Assembly (NCBI GenBank): GCA_947475545.1
Contig: CANJLL010000003.1
Span: 186,001-250,000, forward strand
Reading direction: 5' to 3'
Length of the DNA: 64,000 nucleotides
Origin: Chloroflexota bacterium
GTDB lineage: Bacteria > Chloroflexota > Limnocylindria > Limnocylindrales > CSP1-4
The notes under the pieces are model-generated. The model searched no databases, was not told the origin of the DNA, and saw nothing but the letters and a program-made list of their open reading frames with translations. Below, piece by piece: positions 7,311 to 15,676 of this stretch (its first letter is position 1; each line of letters opens with the position of its first letter). The position numbers were made by a program, and so were the translations under genes.

Positions 7311-8552
7311 ATGAGCCCGCGCGGACCCGAGCCCGAGCCCGCCGACGACGTGGAGCGGCGCGTCCTCGACTACGTCGACGCCCACGCCGAGGAGGCCGTC
7401 GAGTTCTTCCGCAGCCTGGTCAAGATCCGGAGCACCGATCCGCCCGGCGACGTCCGCGAGATGGCCGACGCGTGCGCCGCCTTTGGCCGCGGCCTCGGGA
7501 TGGACGTGGAGCAGCACGAGCCCGCGCCTGGCAAGGTGAGCAACGTCCTCCGACTCCGGGGATCCGGCGGGGGACCCGCGTTCCTCCTGAACTCGCACCT
7601 GGACACGTTCCCGGCCAGCGATCCCACCGCCTGGCGCCACACGCCGTTCGGCGCGGAGGTCCACGACGGCAAGGTCTGGGGCGTGGGCACGCGCGACATG
7701 AAGGCCGGCCTGTCCGCCGCCCTGCTGGCCGTCCAGGCGGTCGTCGCCACCGGCACCCGGCTCCGCGGCGACGTCGTCCTCACCCAGACCGCCGACCACA
7801 TCAAGGGCGGCGGCGTGCTCGGGCTCAAGTACCTGGTGGACGAACGCCTGGTCAGCGCCGACTTCGGGATCTACACCGAGTCGAACCCGCCCCTCGCGAT
7901 CGAGCTCGCGTCGCGCGGCATGCTCCGCTTCGAGATCACGCTGACCGGCTTCGCCAAGCACACCAAGTACAAGGTGGAGCACTCCGAGAGCGGGCAGCCC
8001 ATCAACGCCATCCTCAAGGCCGCGAAACTCACGATCGCGCTCGAGGCCATGCACTTCACGAACTGGGCGCCCCACGCCTACGTGAAGGGTCCGCCGGTGG
8101 TCAGCGTCAACCGGATCGCCGGCGGCTTCTCCGACACCCTCATCGCCGACCGGTGCGTCCTTGTCGCGGACTGCCGCTACCTGCCGGGCCAGGACCCCGA
8201 CGACGTCATGGCGGACGTGCAGGGCGTCCTCGACAGGCTCGCGCAGGAGGATCCCGAGTTCCGGGCCACGCTGAAGGTGCTCCTGCACGGCGAGGCGTCC
8301 CAGGTGGGCGCGGACACGCCCCTGGTCGAGACGCTCCAGGGCGCGATCCAGACGGTGATCGGCCGGCGAGTGCCGCTGGGCGGCGCCGGCAGCACCAGCG
8401 ACATGCGGTTCCTGATCAACGACGGCGGCATCCCGATGGTGAAGTTCGTCTTCCCAAGCTCGGAGACGGGGACGAACGAGTTCGAATCCATCGAGGATTT
8501 CCTGAACACGCTGCGGGTCTACAGCCTGATGCTGGTCCGCGTGCTCGGCTGA
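7311..8552 (+). CDS. M20-family metallopeptidase-like protein with altered active site
   Basis: This 413-residue protein has the layout of M20 amidohydrolases (ArgE/DapE/aminoacylase). An N-terminal metal-binding half carries HLDTFP (H96, D98) and GTRDMKAG (D129). A dimerisation lid spans about residues 200-315, and the last part has GSTSDMRFLINDGGIPMV. The usual catalytic and metal-binding Glu-Glu pair (DEE) is replaced by ADHIKGGG (H163, I164). The late metal-binding histidine before NE is also absent (ETGTNEFESIE). It may therefore use different chemistry or be non-catalytic. The ATG at 7311 has no clear ribosome binding site. No operon partner is evident. Confidence 0.8.
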   Translation: MSPRGPEPEPADDVERRVLDYVDAHAEEAVEFFRSLVKIRSTDPPGDVREMADACAAFGRGLGMDVEQHEPAPGKVSNVLRLRGSGGGPAFLLNSHLDTFPASDPTAWRHTPFGAEVHDGKVWGVGTRDMKAGLSAALLAVQAVVATGTRLRGDVVLTQTADHIKGGGVLGLKYLVDERLVSADFGIYTESNPPLAIELASRGMLRFEITLTGFAKHTKYKVEHSESGQPINAILKAAKLTIALEAMHFTNWAPHAYVKGPPVVSVNRIAGGFSDTLIADRCVLVADCRYLPGQDPDDVMADVQGVLDRLAQEDPEFRATLKVLLHGEASQVGADTPLVETLQGAIQTVIGRRVPLGGAGSTSDMRFLINDGGIPMVKFVFPSSETGTNEFESIEDFLNTLRVYSLMLVRVLG

Positions 8553-8706
8553 GCGGCAGGGCGCGGGTGCGGAGGAGGGCCGTCCGCCATGGCCCCAAGG
8601 CCCCACGCATGGGCCCGCCTACACGCACGCGTTGCACGCGCTCGGCCTGGGGCGGATGGGCCTGGTCCGGCGGGGAGCTGACGACGTAGGTCGGAAGGAG
8701 GTCGAA

Positions 8707-8871
8707 GTGGGTCGAGGCCAAGTCAACGTCCAGGTCGCCGTCGGGCTCCTGGTCGCTCTGTCCGCCGCCGGACTGCTGCTGACCGGGGACATCGGCTCCG
8801 GTCCGGCCGCCGCACTGGGCATGCTTGGCATCGGGTTGATCGCGGTCGCGCGGCGCGGTCAGGGACGGTAG
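8707..8871 (+). CDS. Small two-helix membrane protein
   Basis: A 54-residue protein starting at GTG 8707, which is preceded at good spacing by GGAAGGAGGT, the best Shine-Dalgarno sequence in this part of the window. Residues about 6-25 and 30-46 are hydrophobic, separated by a short GDIGSGP turn, and the C-terminus is basic (RRGQGR). It looks like a small membrane hairpin of unknown function. The frame extends upstream to 8632, but the strong ribosome binding site supports the shorter form. It is not tightly linked to its neighbours. Confidence 0.55.
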   Translation: MGRGQVNVQVAVGLLVALSAAGLLLTGDIGSGPAAALGMLGIGLIAVARRGQGR

Positions 8872-8933
8872 ACGCGCAGCACGCCACGCGTCGCATTTCG
8901 CCGATCCGACATCGGGCGTGGGCCTCGGGACGG

Positions 8934-10157
8934 CTACCAGGCGCTGCCGGCCAGCCGCGTGAGCTGTGCCTCGACCGCGGCACGCATGGCTGCAGGCGTC
9001 GTCGGATAGCGGCGGTCCGCCTCGGCCAGTCCGCCGACGAGGGCATCCAGGGTCTGCATGGTCACCCGGCGCGCCTCCCGGTCCGGCATGTCCCAGGACC
9101 TGGCCTCGGCCAGAAGATGTCCCCGGGTGATCTCGCCGATCCGCCACTTCCCGCCCACGGGGAGCGCGACCTGCGACTGGGCCGGCAGGAACCAGGCCGT
9201 GGGCGCGATGTCGTACAGCGGGCTCAGCGCGACCGTGCGGGCGCCGGTGTGGAGGACGGACAGGTTCTTGGCGTGCGCGTCCGTGTTGAGGAGCGCGACG
9301 TTGATGACGGTCTGCTCCAGCAGCCGGCCCAGCTCCACCGTGGGGTCGTCGGCGCGCTCCACGAGCACGGCGGCGATTCGCCGCAGGCTGGCGACCCGGG
9401 GACCCAGGTCACGCGGGTACTTCTGCTCCGGCGGCAGCCCCAGCAGCTGGCAGCCATCCTCCTGGTGCCGTCGATGGACGGTGTCACCCTCGATCCGTCG
9501 GTCGTAGCGCTCCACGATGATTGTGGGACGGTGGCCCGTTGGCGCGACGTAGTCCGCGGTGGCGGTGAGGGTGGCGGCCGAAGCCGCCTTCAGCGACCAC
9601 GCCTCGGCGCTCGCCAAACCCGGGTACCTGTCGGGCTCCGGCTTGAGGATGTGTGTGGACACGGCGCCGTCCAGGGGCAGCTTCCAGCCAGAGTCGAGGC
9701 GGGCGAGGAGGAGCTTGTCCTGGGCGCCGCCGAGCGAGAGCCGGACCTCGCGATCCACGTCGGACACGGTTCGAGGGAGCAGGTCCAGTCGATGCCAGAC
9801 GTCCTCGTTCGACATGGCCAGGTATCGGCCACCGGCCGGGGTTCGACCCTCGGGCATCACGGAGACCGCCCCGGCGCACTCCCAGCCGATGGCGCCGAGC
9901 AGGCCGAACGTGTCGCCGCGGGTCACGCCGTGTGCGGCCTCGGCCGCCGTCCGGCGCGCGTCCTCCGGGAGCAGGCCGTCGAACCAGGCGCGCGTGAACG
10001 ACGGCGTCCAGGTCTCGGCGGCGCCGTCGGTGGCGACGGTCAGCGCGCTGGCGCCCGGGCGGCCGGTGTACCGAATCGCGTTGGCGCGGGTGCGGATCAG
10101 GTCGCCGACGATGGCGTCACCCAGCCAGACGACCAGCCGATCCGCCCCGGCGCTCAC
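8934..10157 (-). CDS. hipA: HipA-type serine/threonine kinase toxin
   Basis: This 407-residue protein is the toxin of a HipBA module. HipA kinases phosphorylate a target (glutamyl-tRNA synthetase in E. coli) and arrest growth. Landmarks in order: an N-terminal small domain (VVWLGDAIVGDL), the glycine-rich SLGGAQDKLLLA, STHILKPEPDRYPGL, IIVERYDR, RRHQEDGCQLLG, the catalytic loop LLNTDAHAKNLSVL and the metal-binding LSPLYDIAPT. All key residues appear intact, so it should be active. The GTG at 10157 is chosen because it overlaps the antitoxin stop by four bases (GTGA). Upstream sequence in the same frame is out-of-frame antitoxin. Confidence 0.9.
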   Translation of the reverse strand: MSAGADRLVVWLGDAIVGDLIRTRANAIRYTGRPGASALTVATDGAAETWTPSFTRAWFDGLLPEDARRTAAEAAHGVTRGDTFGLLGAIGWECAGAVSVMPEGRTPAGGRYLAMSNEDVWHRLDLLPRTVSDVDREVRLSLGGAQDKLLLARLDSGWKLPLDGAVSTHILKPEPDRYPGLASAEAWSLKAASAATLTATADYVAPTGHRPTIIVERYDRRIEGDTVHRRHQEDGCQLLGLPPEQKYPRDLGPRVASLRRIAAVLVERADDPTVELGRLLEQTVINVALLNTDAHAKNLSVLHTGARTVALSPLYDIAPTAWFLPAQSQVALPVGGKWRIGEITRGHLLAEARSWDMPDREARRVTMQTLDALVGGLAEADRRYPTTPAAMRAAVEAQLTRLAGSAW

Positions 10158-10396
10158 CGCGGCCGCGCCTCTGAGAGGATCACGTCCTTCGGCGCGACGA
10201 CGACCTTGGCCCCGAGCAGCGCGATCGCGCGCAGCGCAAGGGTCAGGGCCACGGGTCCCCCTTGTTCCAGCGCAACGATGGTCTGGCGCGAGACGCCGCA
10301 CCACTCAGCCAGCGTCTCCTGCGTCATTCCTCGTTCGGCGCGCAGGCGCTTGATCGCTCGCCCGAGGTCCGTCGCGCTATAGGCCTCGTCGATCAT
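10154..10396 (-). CDS. hipB: HipB-type antitoxin, XRE-family HTH protein
   Basis: An 80-residue DNA-binding antitoxin. A Cro/C1-type helix-turn-helix spans residues about 14-65 (IKRLRAERGMTQETLAEWCGVSRQTIVALEQG, then LALRAIALLGAKV). It precedes and overlaps the HipA gene, the normal order. HipB neutralises HipA and represses the operon. TGTCAA/TTGACA half-sites upstream are the likely operator. The start at 10396 has GGAG about 10 nt upstream. Confidence 0.9.
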   Translation of the reverse strand: MIDEAYSATDLGRAIKRLRAERGMTQETLAEWCGVSRQTIVALEQGGPVALTLALRAIALLGAKVVVAPKDVILSEARPR

Positions 10397-10446
10397 GGCG
10401 CGGCTCCCATGTCAATCCTGGGCGACATCGGCTCCAACCGCCAAGA

Positions 10447-10464
10447 TGTCAACTTGCATTGACA
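10447..10464. promoter_or_regulatory. Candidate HipB operator palindrome
   Basis: TGTCAA and TTGACA form an 18-bp palindrome with a 6-bp centre, about 50 bp upstream of hipB. Further TGTCAA half-sites occur at 10410-10415 and 10484-10489. On the minus strand TTGACA also matches a -35 element, so repressor binding here would block RNA polymerase. The assignment is inferred from position and symmetry. Confidence 0.5.
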
Positions 10465-10514
10465 ATAGCCGCCCGGGCCGACTTGTCAAGCAGGATCGAC
10501 ACTCCGGCCGACGG

Positions 10515-11453
10515 CTATCCGCGGCCGGCCCAGCGGAGCACCCGGAGCGCGCGCAGCGAGTTCCACCGGCTTGGGAAGCCTTCGGCGCCCTCCATCTCGA
10601 AGGGCGTCGGGCCCTGGTGGATGTTCTCCAGCGGCCAGCGGCCGTCCGGGTCCTGCCGGCCCGCGACCAGGGCGATCGCCTCGTCCAGGCGCGGGTCGGG
10701 CCGCGCCCCGCTGGATCGGAGGTAGTCGAGGCCACGCAGGACGTCGTAGTACCAGCGCGTCGGGAACGAGAACATCGTGAACCGCGGGTCCGCGACCTGC
10801 CCCGTCGAACGGCGGCGGAACAGCCCTCGCTCCAGGAGGTACGCCTCGCCGCGCTCGCGGGCGGCCCGAACGGCGTCCGAAGCGCCGCCGGCGCGTTCCC
10901 ATTCGAGGAGGCCCTCCAGCACGCAGATCGTCGAGTGGAACGAGGAGACGGTCGCCCCAAAGGCGGCCCAGCAGTTCCAGCCACCATCGGGCAGCGCGTC
11001 GCCCACCAGTCGTTCGGCGATGCGGTCGACGTCCTGACCGAAGTACGCGCCATTGGCCAGGGCGATTCCGTTGATGCAGGGCTCCGTCTCGCCCTGAAAG
11101 TACGGCGCGTCATTCGCCTCCCAGCGCACGTTCTCGCGAACCAGGGCGACGGCGTTGCGCGCCTGCGGGCGGGTGGGGCTCAGCCCAAGCTCGCGCAGTG
11201 ACTGGAGAGCGAAGTGGGTGGCCGTCCAGGCATCGAAGAAGGGCCTGGACTCATCCACCCAGCCCGGCCGATACGTCCCGCCGTCCCAGCGCCCGTCGGC
11301 TCCCTGCGAGGTGAGCAGCTGGGTGCCCCAGCCCTCACTGGCGACACGGGCGCGCTCCAGCTCGACCGCATCGGAGGAGGCGTCCGAGAGGTCGCGCAGC
11401 ACCTGCCAGCGGATCGCCGGGTCGCCGTCCAGCAGCCAATCGATGACGGTCAT
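10515..11453 (-). CDS. Alpha-alpha toroid protein with QW motifs (squalene-cyclase-like fold)
   Basis: A 312-residue, probably cytoplasmic protein. It contains QxxxGxW repeats typical of the terpenoid-cyclase/prenyltransferase alpha-alpha barrel: QGADGRWDG near residue 50 and QDPDGRWPLEN near 275. Between them are helical stretches such as DAWTATHFALQSLRELGL and GGWNCWAAFGATVSSFHSTICVLEGLLEW. The DxDD motif of squalene-hopene cyclases is not seen and the protein is half the usual cyclase length. Enzymatic cyclase activity is therefore unlikely. The ATG at 11453 has GGAGGGG upstream and is preferred to the ATG at 11477. A paralogue lies at 12606-13625. Confidence 0.75.
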   Translation of the reverse strand: MTVIDWLLDGDPAIRWQVLRDLSDASSDAVELERARVASEGWGTQLLTSQGADGRWDGGTYRPGWVDESRPFFDAWTATHFALQSLRELGLSPTRPQARNAVALVRENVRWEANDAPYFQGETEPCINGIALANGAYFGQDVDRIAERLVGDALPDGGWNCWAAFGATVSSFHSTICVLEGLLEWERAGGASDAVRAARERGEAYLLERGLFRRRSTGQVADPRFTMFSFPTRWYYDVLRGLDYLRSSGARPDPRLDEAIALVAGRQDPDGRWPLENIHQGPTPFEMEGAEGFPSRWNSLRALRVLRWAGRG

Positions 11454-11517
11454 GACGGCCCCTCCGCGGAAGACCACCTAGCGCGCCACGCATCGTGCGA
11501 TCGAACCCGCCGCGCCC

Positions 11518-12444
11518 TCAGCCCAGCTTCGCGACCGCCGCCATCTCGCCCGCGTCCAGCCGCCAGTCCGCGGCCGCCCCGTTGGCCGCCACCTGCTCCG
11601 CGGTGCTGGCGCTGGCGATCACCGGGCCCATCTCGGGGAAGCTCAGCAGCCACCCGAACGCCAGCTCCAGGAGGCTTCGGCCGCGCTCCTGCGCAAACCC
11701 CGTCCAGCGGTCCAGCCGCTCGAAGTTGGCCGGCGTGAGCATGGTCTTCTCGCGCGGCGTCCCCAGGATCCGGCCATCCGCCGGCGGCTGGCCCGCCCGG
11801 TACTTGCCCGTCAGGAACCCCGATTCGATGGGGTGGTACGGGATGATCCCCATGCCCGTCGCGCGCGCCGCCGGCACAAGCTCGCGGGCCGTGTCCGCGC
11901 GCAGCAGGCTCAGCTCGTTCTGGATGGCGATGGGCCGCGCCAGGTGCTCCGTGCGCGCCACCCAGGCCGCGTCCACCAGCTGCCACGGGGCGAAGTTGCT
12001 GAGGCCCACGTAGCGGACCTTGCCGGCGCTGACCAGGTCGTCCAGGCCGCAGAGCGTCTCCTCGATGGGGGTCAGCGGGTCGGGGAAGTGGACCTGGTAG
12101 AGGTCGATGACGTCGGTCTGGAGGCGGCGCAGGCTGCCCTCCACGGCCTGGTGCATCCAGCGCCGGGACGTGCCGCGCTGCCACTGGGCGTCGCCCATGG
12201 GGCTGGAGAACTTGGTGGCCAGCACCAGGTCCTGGCGGTGCGGCGCCGTGATCCGGCCCACGAGCGTCTCGGAGACGCCACGGGAGTAGCTGTCGGACGT
12301 GTCGATGAACGTCACGCCCAGCTCGATGGCGCGCTCGAGGACGGCGCGGGCGCCGGCCTCGTCGAGCTTGCTGCCGAAGTTGTTGGTGCCCAACCCCAGG
12401 GACGAGACGAGCAGGCCGGAACGGCCCAGGCGGCGGTATTCCAT
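11518..12444 (-). CDS. Aldo/keto reductase
   Basis: A 308-residue NADPH-dependent aldo/keto reductase (TIM barrel). The catalytic tetrad is visible: aspartate and tyrosine in FIDTSDSYSRG (D48, Y53 approximately), lysine in VLATKFSSP, histidine in DLYQVHFPDP. Cofactor-binding residues follow (GLSNFAPWQL, IQNELSLL, PYHPIESGFLTGKY). It resembles the YghZ/AKR12-13-like group that reduces aldehydes or sugar ketones. It is transcribed in the same direction as the QW protein downstream. A TACCCT hexamer 7 nt before the ATG suggests a leaderless mRNA. The substrate is unknown. Confidence 0.92.
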   Translation of the reverse strand: MEYRRLGRSGLLVSSLGLGTNNFGSKLDEAGARAVLERAIELGVTFIDTSDSYSRGVSETLVGRITAPHRQDLVLATKFSSPMGDAQWQRGTSRRWMHQAVEGSLRRLQTDVIDLYQVHFPDPLTPIEETLCGLDDLVSAGKVRYVGLSNFAPWQLVDAAWVARTEHLARPIAIQNELSLLRADTARELVPAARATGMGIIPYHPIESGFLTGKYRAGQPPADGRILGTPREKTMLTPANFERLDRWTGFAQERGRSLLELAFGWLLSFPEMGPVIASASTAEQVAANGAAADWRLDAGEMAAVAKLG

Positions 12445-12451
12445 GTGTTGG

Positions 12452-12457
12452 AGGGTA
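12452..12457 (-). promoter_or_regulatory. Putative -10 hexamer TACCCT of aldo/keto reductase gene
   Basis: Read on the minus strand, TACCCT lies 7 nt before the ATG at 12444, with no ribosome binding site between them. It matches the leaderless pattern seen at other genes here. Confidence 0.45.
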
Positions 12458-12605
12458 GCGCCACCGGGAAGGGGTCCGCGCCAACGGAATGCCGGCGCCC
12501 AGCGTCCGCCTGAGCGCGCCCGGGCTGGCAGGCCGGGCTAAAGGGCGGCTCGGGGCCGGCCGCTGCGCACTTGCCTGGGCGGCGGCCACGAACCACGATG
12601 GCCCC

Positions 12606-13625
12606 ATGACCAGCGCACGAGACCCGGATTGGGACGATGCCTTGGCGTGGCTCCTGGAGCCGTCCAATCCCGCCGTTCGCCAGGTCGCCCTCCGGGATCT
12701 CCAGGGCCGGCCGGCCGACGATCCGGACGTGGCCGCGGCTCGCCGGTCGGCCATGGCGGCCGATCCCATCGCGGCGATCCTCGCCGCGCAACAACCCGAT
12801 GGGCACTGGGAGAAGCCCGGCCCCGGCTATGCCACCAAGTACCGGGGCACCGTGTGGCAGGTGATCTTCCTGGACCAGCTGGGGGCCGATCCGGACGACG
12901 AGCGAATCCGGCGGGCCTGTGCCTATGTGCTCGCCCACAGCCAGGCCGCGACCGGCGGCTTCGGCGCCCCGGGGCGCATCGACCGTGAGGCCGTGCCCCC
13001 GCCCTCGTCGGTGATCCATTGCCTGAACGGCAACCTGCTGCGCATCCTGATCGGGTTCGGCTGGCTGGAGGACGACGGCGTCCAACGGGCGATCGCCTGG
13101 GAAGCCCGGGCGATCACGGGCGAAGGCGTCGATCGCTGGCTCGCCACTGGCACCTGCGGGCCGGGGTTTGCCTGCGCGGCCAATGAGAAGCTGCCGTGTG
13201 CCTGGGGTGCGGTGAAGGCGATGCTGGCGCTGGCGCGGATCCCGGCGCCGGGCCGCTCGCCGCTCGTCCGGCGCGCGATCGAGGCAGCGACGGACTTCCT
13301 GCTGAACCGGGATCCTGCCGCGGCCGACTATCCCGTGGGTTGGGGCAACACCCGGCCGAACGGCTCCTGGTTCAAGCCGGGCTTCCCGTCCGGGTACGTC
13401 GCGGATGTCCTCCAGACCCTCGAGGCGCTGTGCGAGCTGGGGTACGGCCAGGACCCGCGTCTGGGGAGCGCGCTCAGCTGGCTGCGCGGCAAGCGGGGAC
13501 CCGACGGCCGATGGCGCAACCAGTACGCCTACAACGGCAAGACGTGGGTGGACTTCGAGCGCCAGGGTGAGCCCAGCAAGTGGGTGACCCTGCGGGCGAT
13601 GCGGGTCCTGCGCGCCGCCGCGTAG
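12606..13625 (+). CDS. Alpha-alpha toroid protein with QW motifs (squalene-cyclase-like fold)
   Basis: A 339-residue relative of the minus-strand protein at 10515-11453. It starts with a similar N-terminal block (WLLEPSNPAVRQVALRDL here, WLLDGDPAIRWQVLRDL there). QW-type repeats follow: QQPDGHWEKPGPGY near residue 60 and RGPDGRWRNQYAYNGKTW near 300. The C-terminus WVTLRAMRVLRAAA also matches its paralogue (RWNSLRALRVLRWAG). It has several cysteines in the middle (HCLNGN, TCGPGFACAANEKLPCAWG) that the paralogue lacks. No DxDD motif is seen. The ATG at 12606 gives the shared N-terminus, and upstream residues are low-complexity. The function is unknown; the shape suggests binding or processing of a hydrophobic molecule. 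Confidence 0.75.
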   Translation: MTSARDPDWDDALAWLLEPSNPAVRQVALRDLQGRPADDPDVAAARRSAMAADPIAAILAAQQPDGHWEKPGPGYATKYRGTVWQVIFLDQLGADPDDERIRRACAYVLAHSQAATGGFGAPGRIDREAVPPPSSVIHCLNGNLLRILIGFGWLEDDGVQRAIAWEARAITGEGVDRWLATGTCGPGFACAANEKLPCAWGAVKAMLALARIPAPGRSPLVRRAIEAATDFLLNRDPAAADYPVGWGNTRPNGSWFKPGFPSGYVADVLQTLEALCELGYGQDPRLGSALSWLRGKRGPDGRWRNQYAYNGKTWVDFERQGEPSKWVTLRAMRVLRAAA

Positions 13626-13841
13626 CCGGGCCGGCTCAGCACCAGGGCGAGTCCAGGGCGACGCCCGGGTGAGCCGGGTTCGCCTGCGTCGGCGCCCTGG
13701 CCCATGCCCAGCGTCGGGACGTTGGGGGCCCGCAGGTACGGGCTGCGTGAGCACCACGCGTGCGGCACCATTGCGTCGACCGCGCGCCTGCGGGCGCGCG
13801 CCTGCGGGCGCGCGCCCGCCGCCGGACTTGGAGGAGCGGGT

Positions 13842-14420
13842 ATGGAGCTGACGCTGGACGCCGCGACGACGGCGATGGTCATGGTCGACCTGCAGAAGGG
13901 GATCGCCCGCGGGACCGCCCCTCATGCCGCACAGGACGTGGTCGCGCGCGCGGCGGCCATCGCGGCGGCGCTCAGGATCGCTGGCGGCACCGTGATCTGG
14001 GTCCACGTCGACAACGCGGCGGACGGCAGGGACCGGCTGAAGCCGATCACGGACGCGGCGGGCGCCACCGAGCGGGTCAAGGCGCCGGACCACGCCGACC
14101 TCATGCCCGGCCTCAACGTCCAGCCCGGGGACGTCATCGTGACCAAGCGCGGCTGGGGCGCCTTCCACGGCACCGACCTGGACCTCCAGCTCCGCCGACG
14201 GGGCGTGACCACGATCATCCTGGGTGGGATCTCGACCAACATCGGCGTCGAGAGCGCGGCCCGCGAAGCCTTTGACCACGGCTACCAGCAGGTCTTCGTC
14301 GAGGACGCCATGGCCTGCCGGAGCGCCGAGGAGCACGCCGGCACGTTCCGGACGGTCTACGCCAAGATCGGCCGGATCCGGTCCACCGCCGACGTGCTCG
14401 CCGCGCTCGGCGCGGGCTGA
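13842..14420 (+). CDS. Isochorismatase-family hydrolase, cysteine-less (YecD-like)
   Basis: A 192-residue alpha/beta hydrolase of the isochorismatase superfamily. D16 in VMVDLQKG and the lysine in TKRGWGAFHGTDL fill the first two triad positions. Where cysteine hydrolases read TNICVES, this protein has STNIGVESAAREAFDHGY, so the nucleophile is glycine. That is also true of EntB/PhzD and of E. coli YecD, whose sequence, as I remember it, closely matches here (GISTNIGVEST, GTDLxLQLRRRG). Amidase activity by a cysteine is therefore excluded. The ATG at 13842 follows GGAGGAG. The 200 bases upstream contain only a short GC-rich tandem repeat. Confidence 0.85.
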   Translation: MELTLDAATTAMVMVDLQKGIARGTAPHAAQDVVARAAAIAAALRIAGGTVIWVHVDNAADGRDRLKPITDAAGATERVKAPDHADLMPGLNVQPGDVIVTKRGWGAFHGTDLDLQLRRRGVTTIILGGISTNIGVESAAREAFDHGYQQVFVEDAMACRSAEEHAGTFRTVYAKIGRIRSTADVLAALGAG

Positions 14421-14481
14421 GCCGCCGACCGCCGCGCCGCCCAGCCATAACCCCGCACAGCCCGGCGCCCGACCCCAGCCG

Positions 14482-15654
14482 ATGCCCGCCTCCGTGATCT
14501 TCGCCCTGGCCGCCACCGGCGTCCTGGCCGGGCTGGTCCTGCTGGTCCGCGGCCTCCGCGCGCAACGATCCGGGGCGCGGATCGCCGACGTGGGCACGTC
14601 GCCGGTGGGGCTCCTCGCGGCGGGCGAAGTCCGCATCACCGGCCAGGCCATACCTGCCGGGACCACGCTCACCTCGCGCCTTCGGCTTCGCCCGGCGCTC
14701 TACTACCACGCGCTGGTCACCGGCGGCGGTGGCGACAACCAGCACACGCTGCTGGATGAAGAGCGCGCCGTCGGGTTCTTCGTGCGTGATGCGACCGGCG
14801 AGATCCGTGTCTTCCCGAAGGCAGCCCGCTGGGAGGTGCCGCTCGATGCGGAGACACCCTCGGCTGCCGGCGGGACATGGGGCGGCCCCGGTGGGCTGCT
14901 CCTGGGCGTGGATCCGGGTGTGGACCCGCTCCATCCCGGCCGCACCGCCTCGCCGGAGTTCGCCATGTCGGCCCTGGTGGGCCTCTCGAGCGGATCCACG
15001 TCGCCGGGGCGGGCGGCCGGCTACCGCGAGGCGCGGATCGAGCCGGGTGACGTCGTCACGATCGTCGGTCGCGCCCTCCCGTTCCGCGACCTGGCCGACC
15101 CCGCGGAGGCGGATCGCGCGGACGCGCTCGACACGCTGACCGGGGCCGTGGACGGCAACCACGTGCCCGACCCGCGCGCGCTGGAAGATCCAGAGGTGGC
15201 CGCCTCGTACCGCCAGGCGCTCGACGACGGGATCCTGGTGGACCCGGCCAAGGCCTGGGGCAATGCGGCCATCGAGGGCTTCGGGATCGGGCGGCCCGTC
15301 CGTCCGCCGGAGCTGGATCCGGAGGTGCCGACCGCGCCATCAATCGCGGCGTCGGGCCCGGCGTCATGGGCAGCGTCCTCTGCGCCGGCGCCGGCTTCGG
15401 CCGCGCCGACATCGCCTTCGACCGAGCCGGCCATCGAACGCGCCTTCGAGATTCCGCCGGATGCCCTCGTGATCGCCGGCGCCCCGGACGTCCATCTCCT
15501 CATCGCGGCCGGCTCGCCCGGTCAGGCGTACGCTCGCAACGAGCAGCAGTTCCTCGTCGGGCTGCTGGGCGCGGCGCTGGCGATCGGCGCCGCGGTGCTG
15601 CTCGCGCTGGCGGTCGCCGGGGCGTTTGGACCGATGTCGGGAGCCGGCGCATGA
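14482..15654 (+). CDS. GIDE-domain membrane protein
   Basis: This 390-residue protein begins with a membrane helix (residues 5-24). A soluble region follows with the pattern of the GIDE/MULAN beta-rich domain (GEVRITGQAIPAG, RLRPALYYHALV, WEVPLDAE, GDVVTIVGRALPF). An Ala/Pro/Ser-rich linker leads to a second hydrophobic hairpin at about residues 352-382. Bacterial GIDE proteins lack the RING finger of the eukaryotic ligases and are commonly paired with LemA, as here: lemA starts 23 bp downstream. A role in membrane stress or protein quality control is plausible but unproven. Confidence 0.7.
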   Translation: MPASVIFALAATGVLAGLVLLVRGLRAQRSGARIADVGTSPVGLLAAGEVRITGQAIPAGTTLTSRLRLRPALYYHALVTGGGGDNQHTLLDEERAVGFFVRDATGEIRVFPKAARWEVPLDAETPSAAGGTWGGPGGLLLGVDPGVDPLHPGRTASPEFAMSALVGLSSGSTSPGRAAGYREARIEPGDVVTIVGRALPFRDLADPAEADRADALDTLTGAVDGNHVPDPRALEDPEVAASYRQALDDGILVDPAKAWGNAAIEGFGIGRPVRPPELDPEVPTAPSIAASGPASWAASSAPAPASAAPTSPSTEPAIERAFEIPPDALVIAGAPDVHLLIAAGSPGQAYARNEQQFLVGLLGAALAIGAAVLLALAVAGAFGPMSGAGA

Positions 15655-15676
15655 CCCGGCCCCGGGGAGGCAATCG

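Noticed and set aside
10515-11453. Squalene-hopene cyclase
   Set aside because: QW-type motifs are present, but the protein is half the usual length and lacks DxDD.
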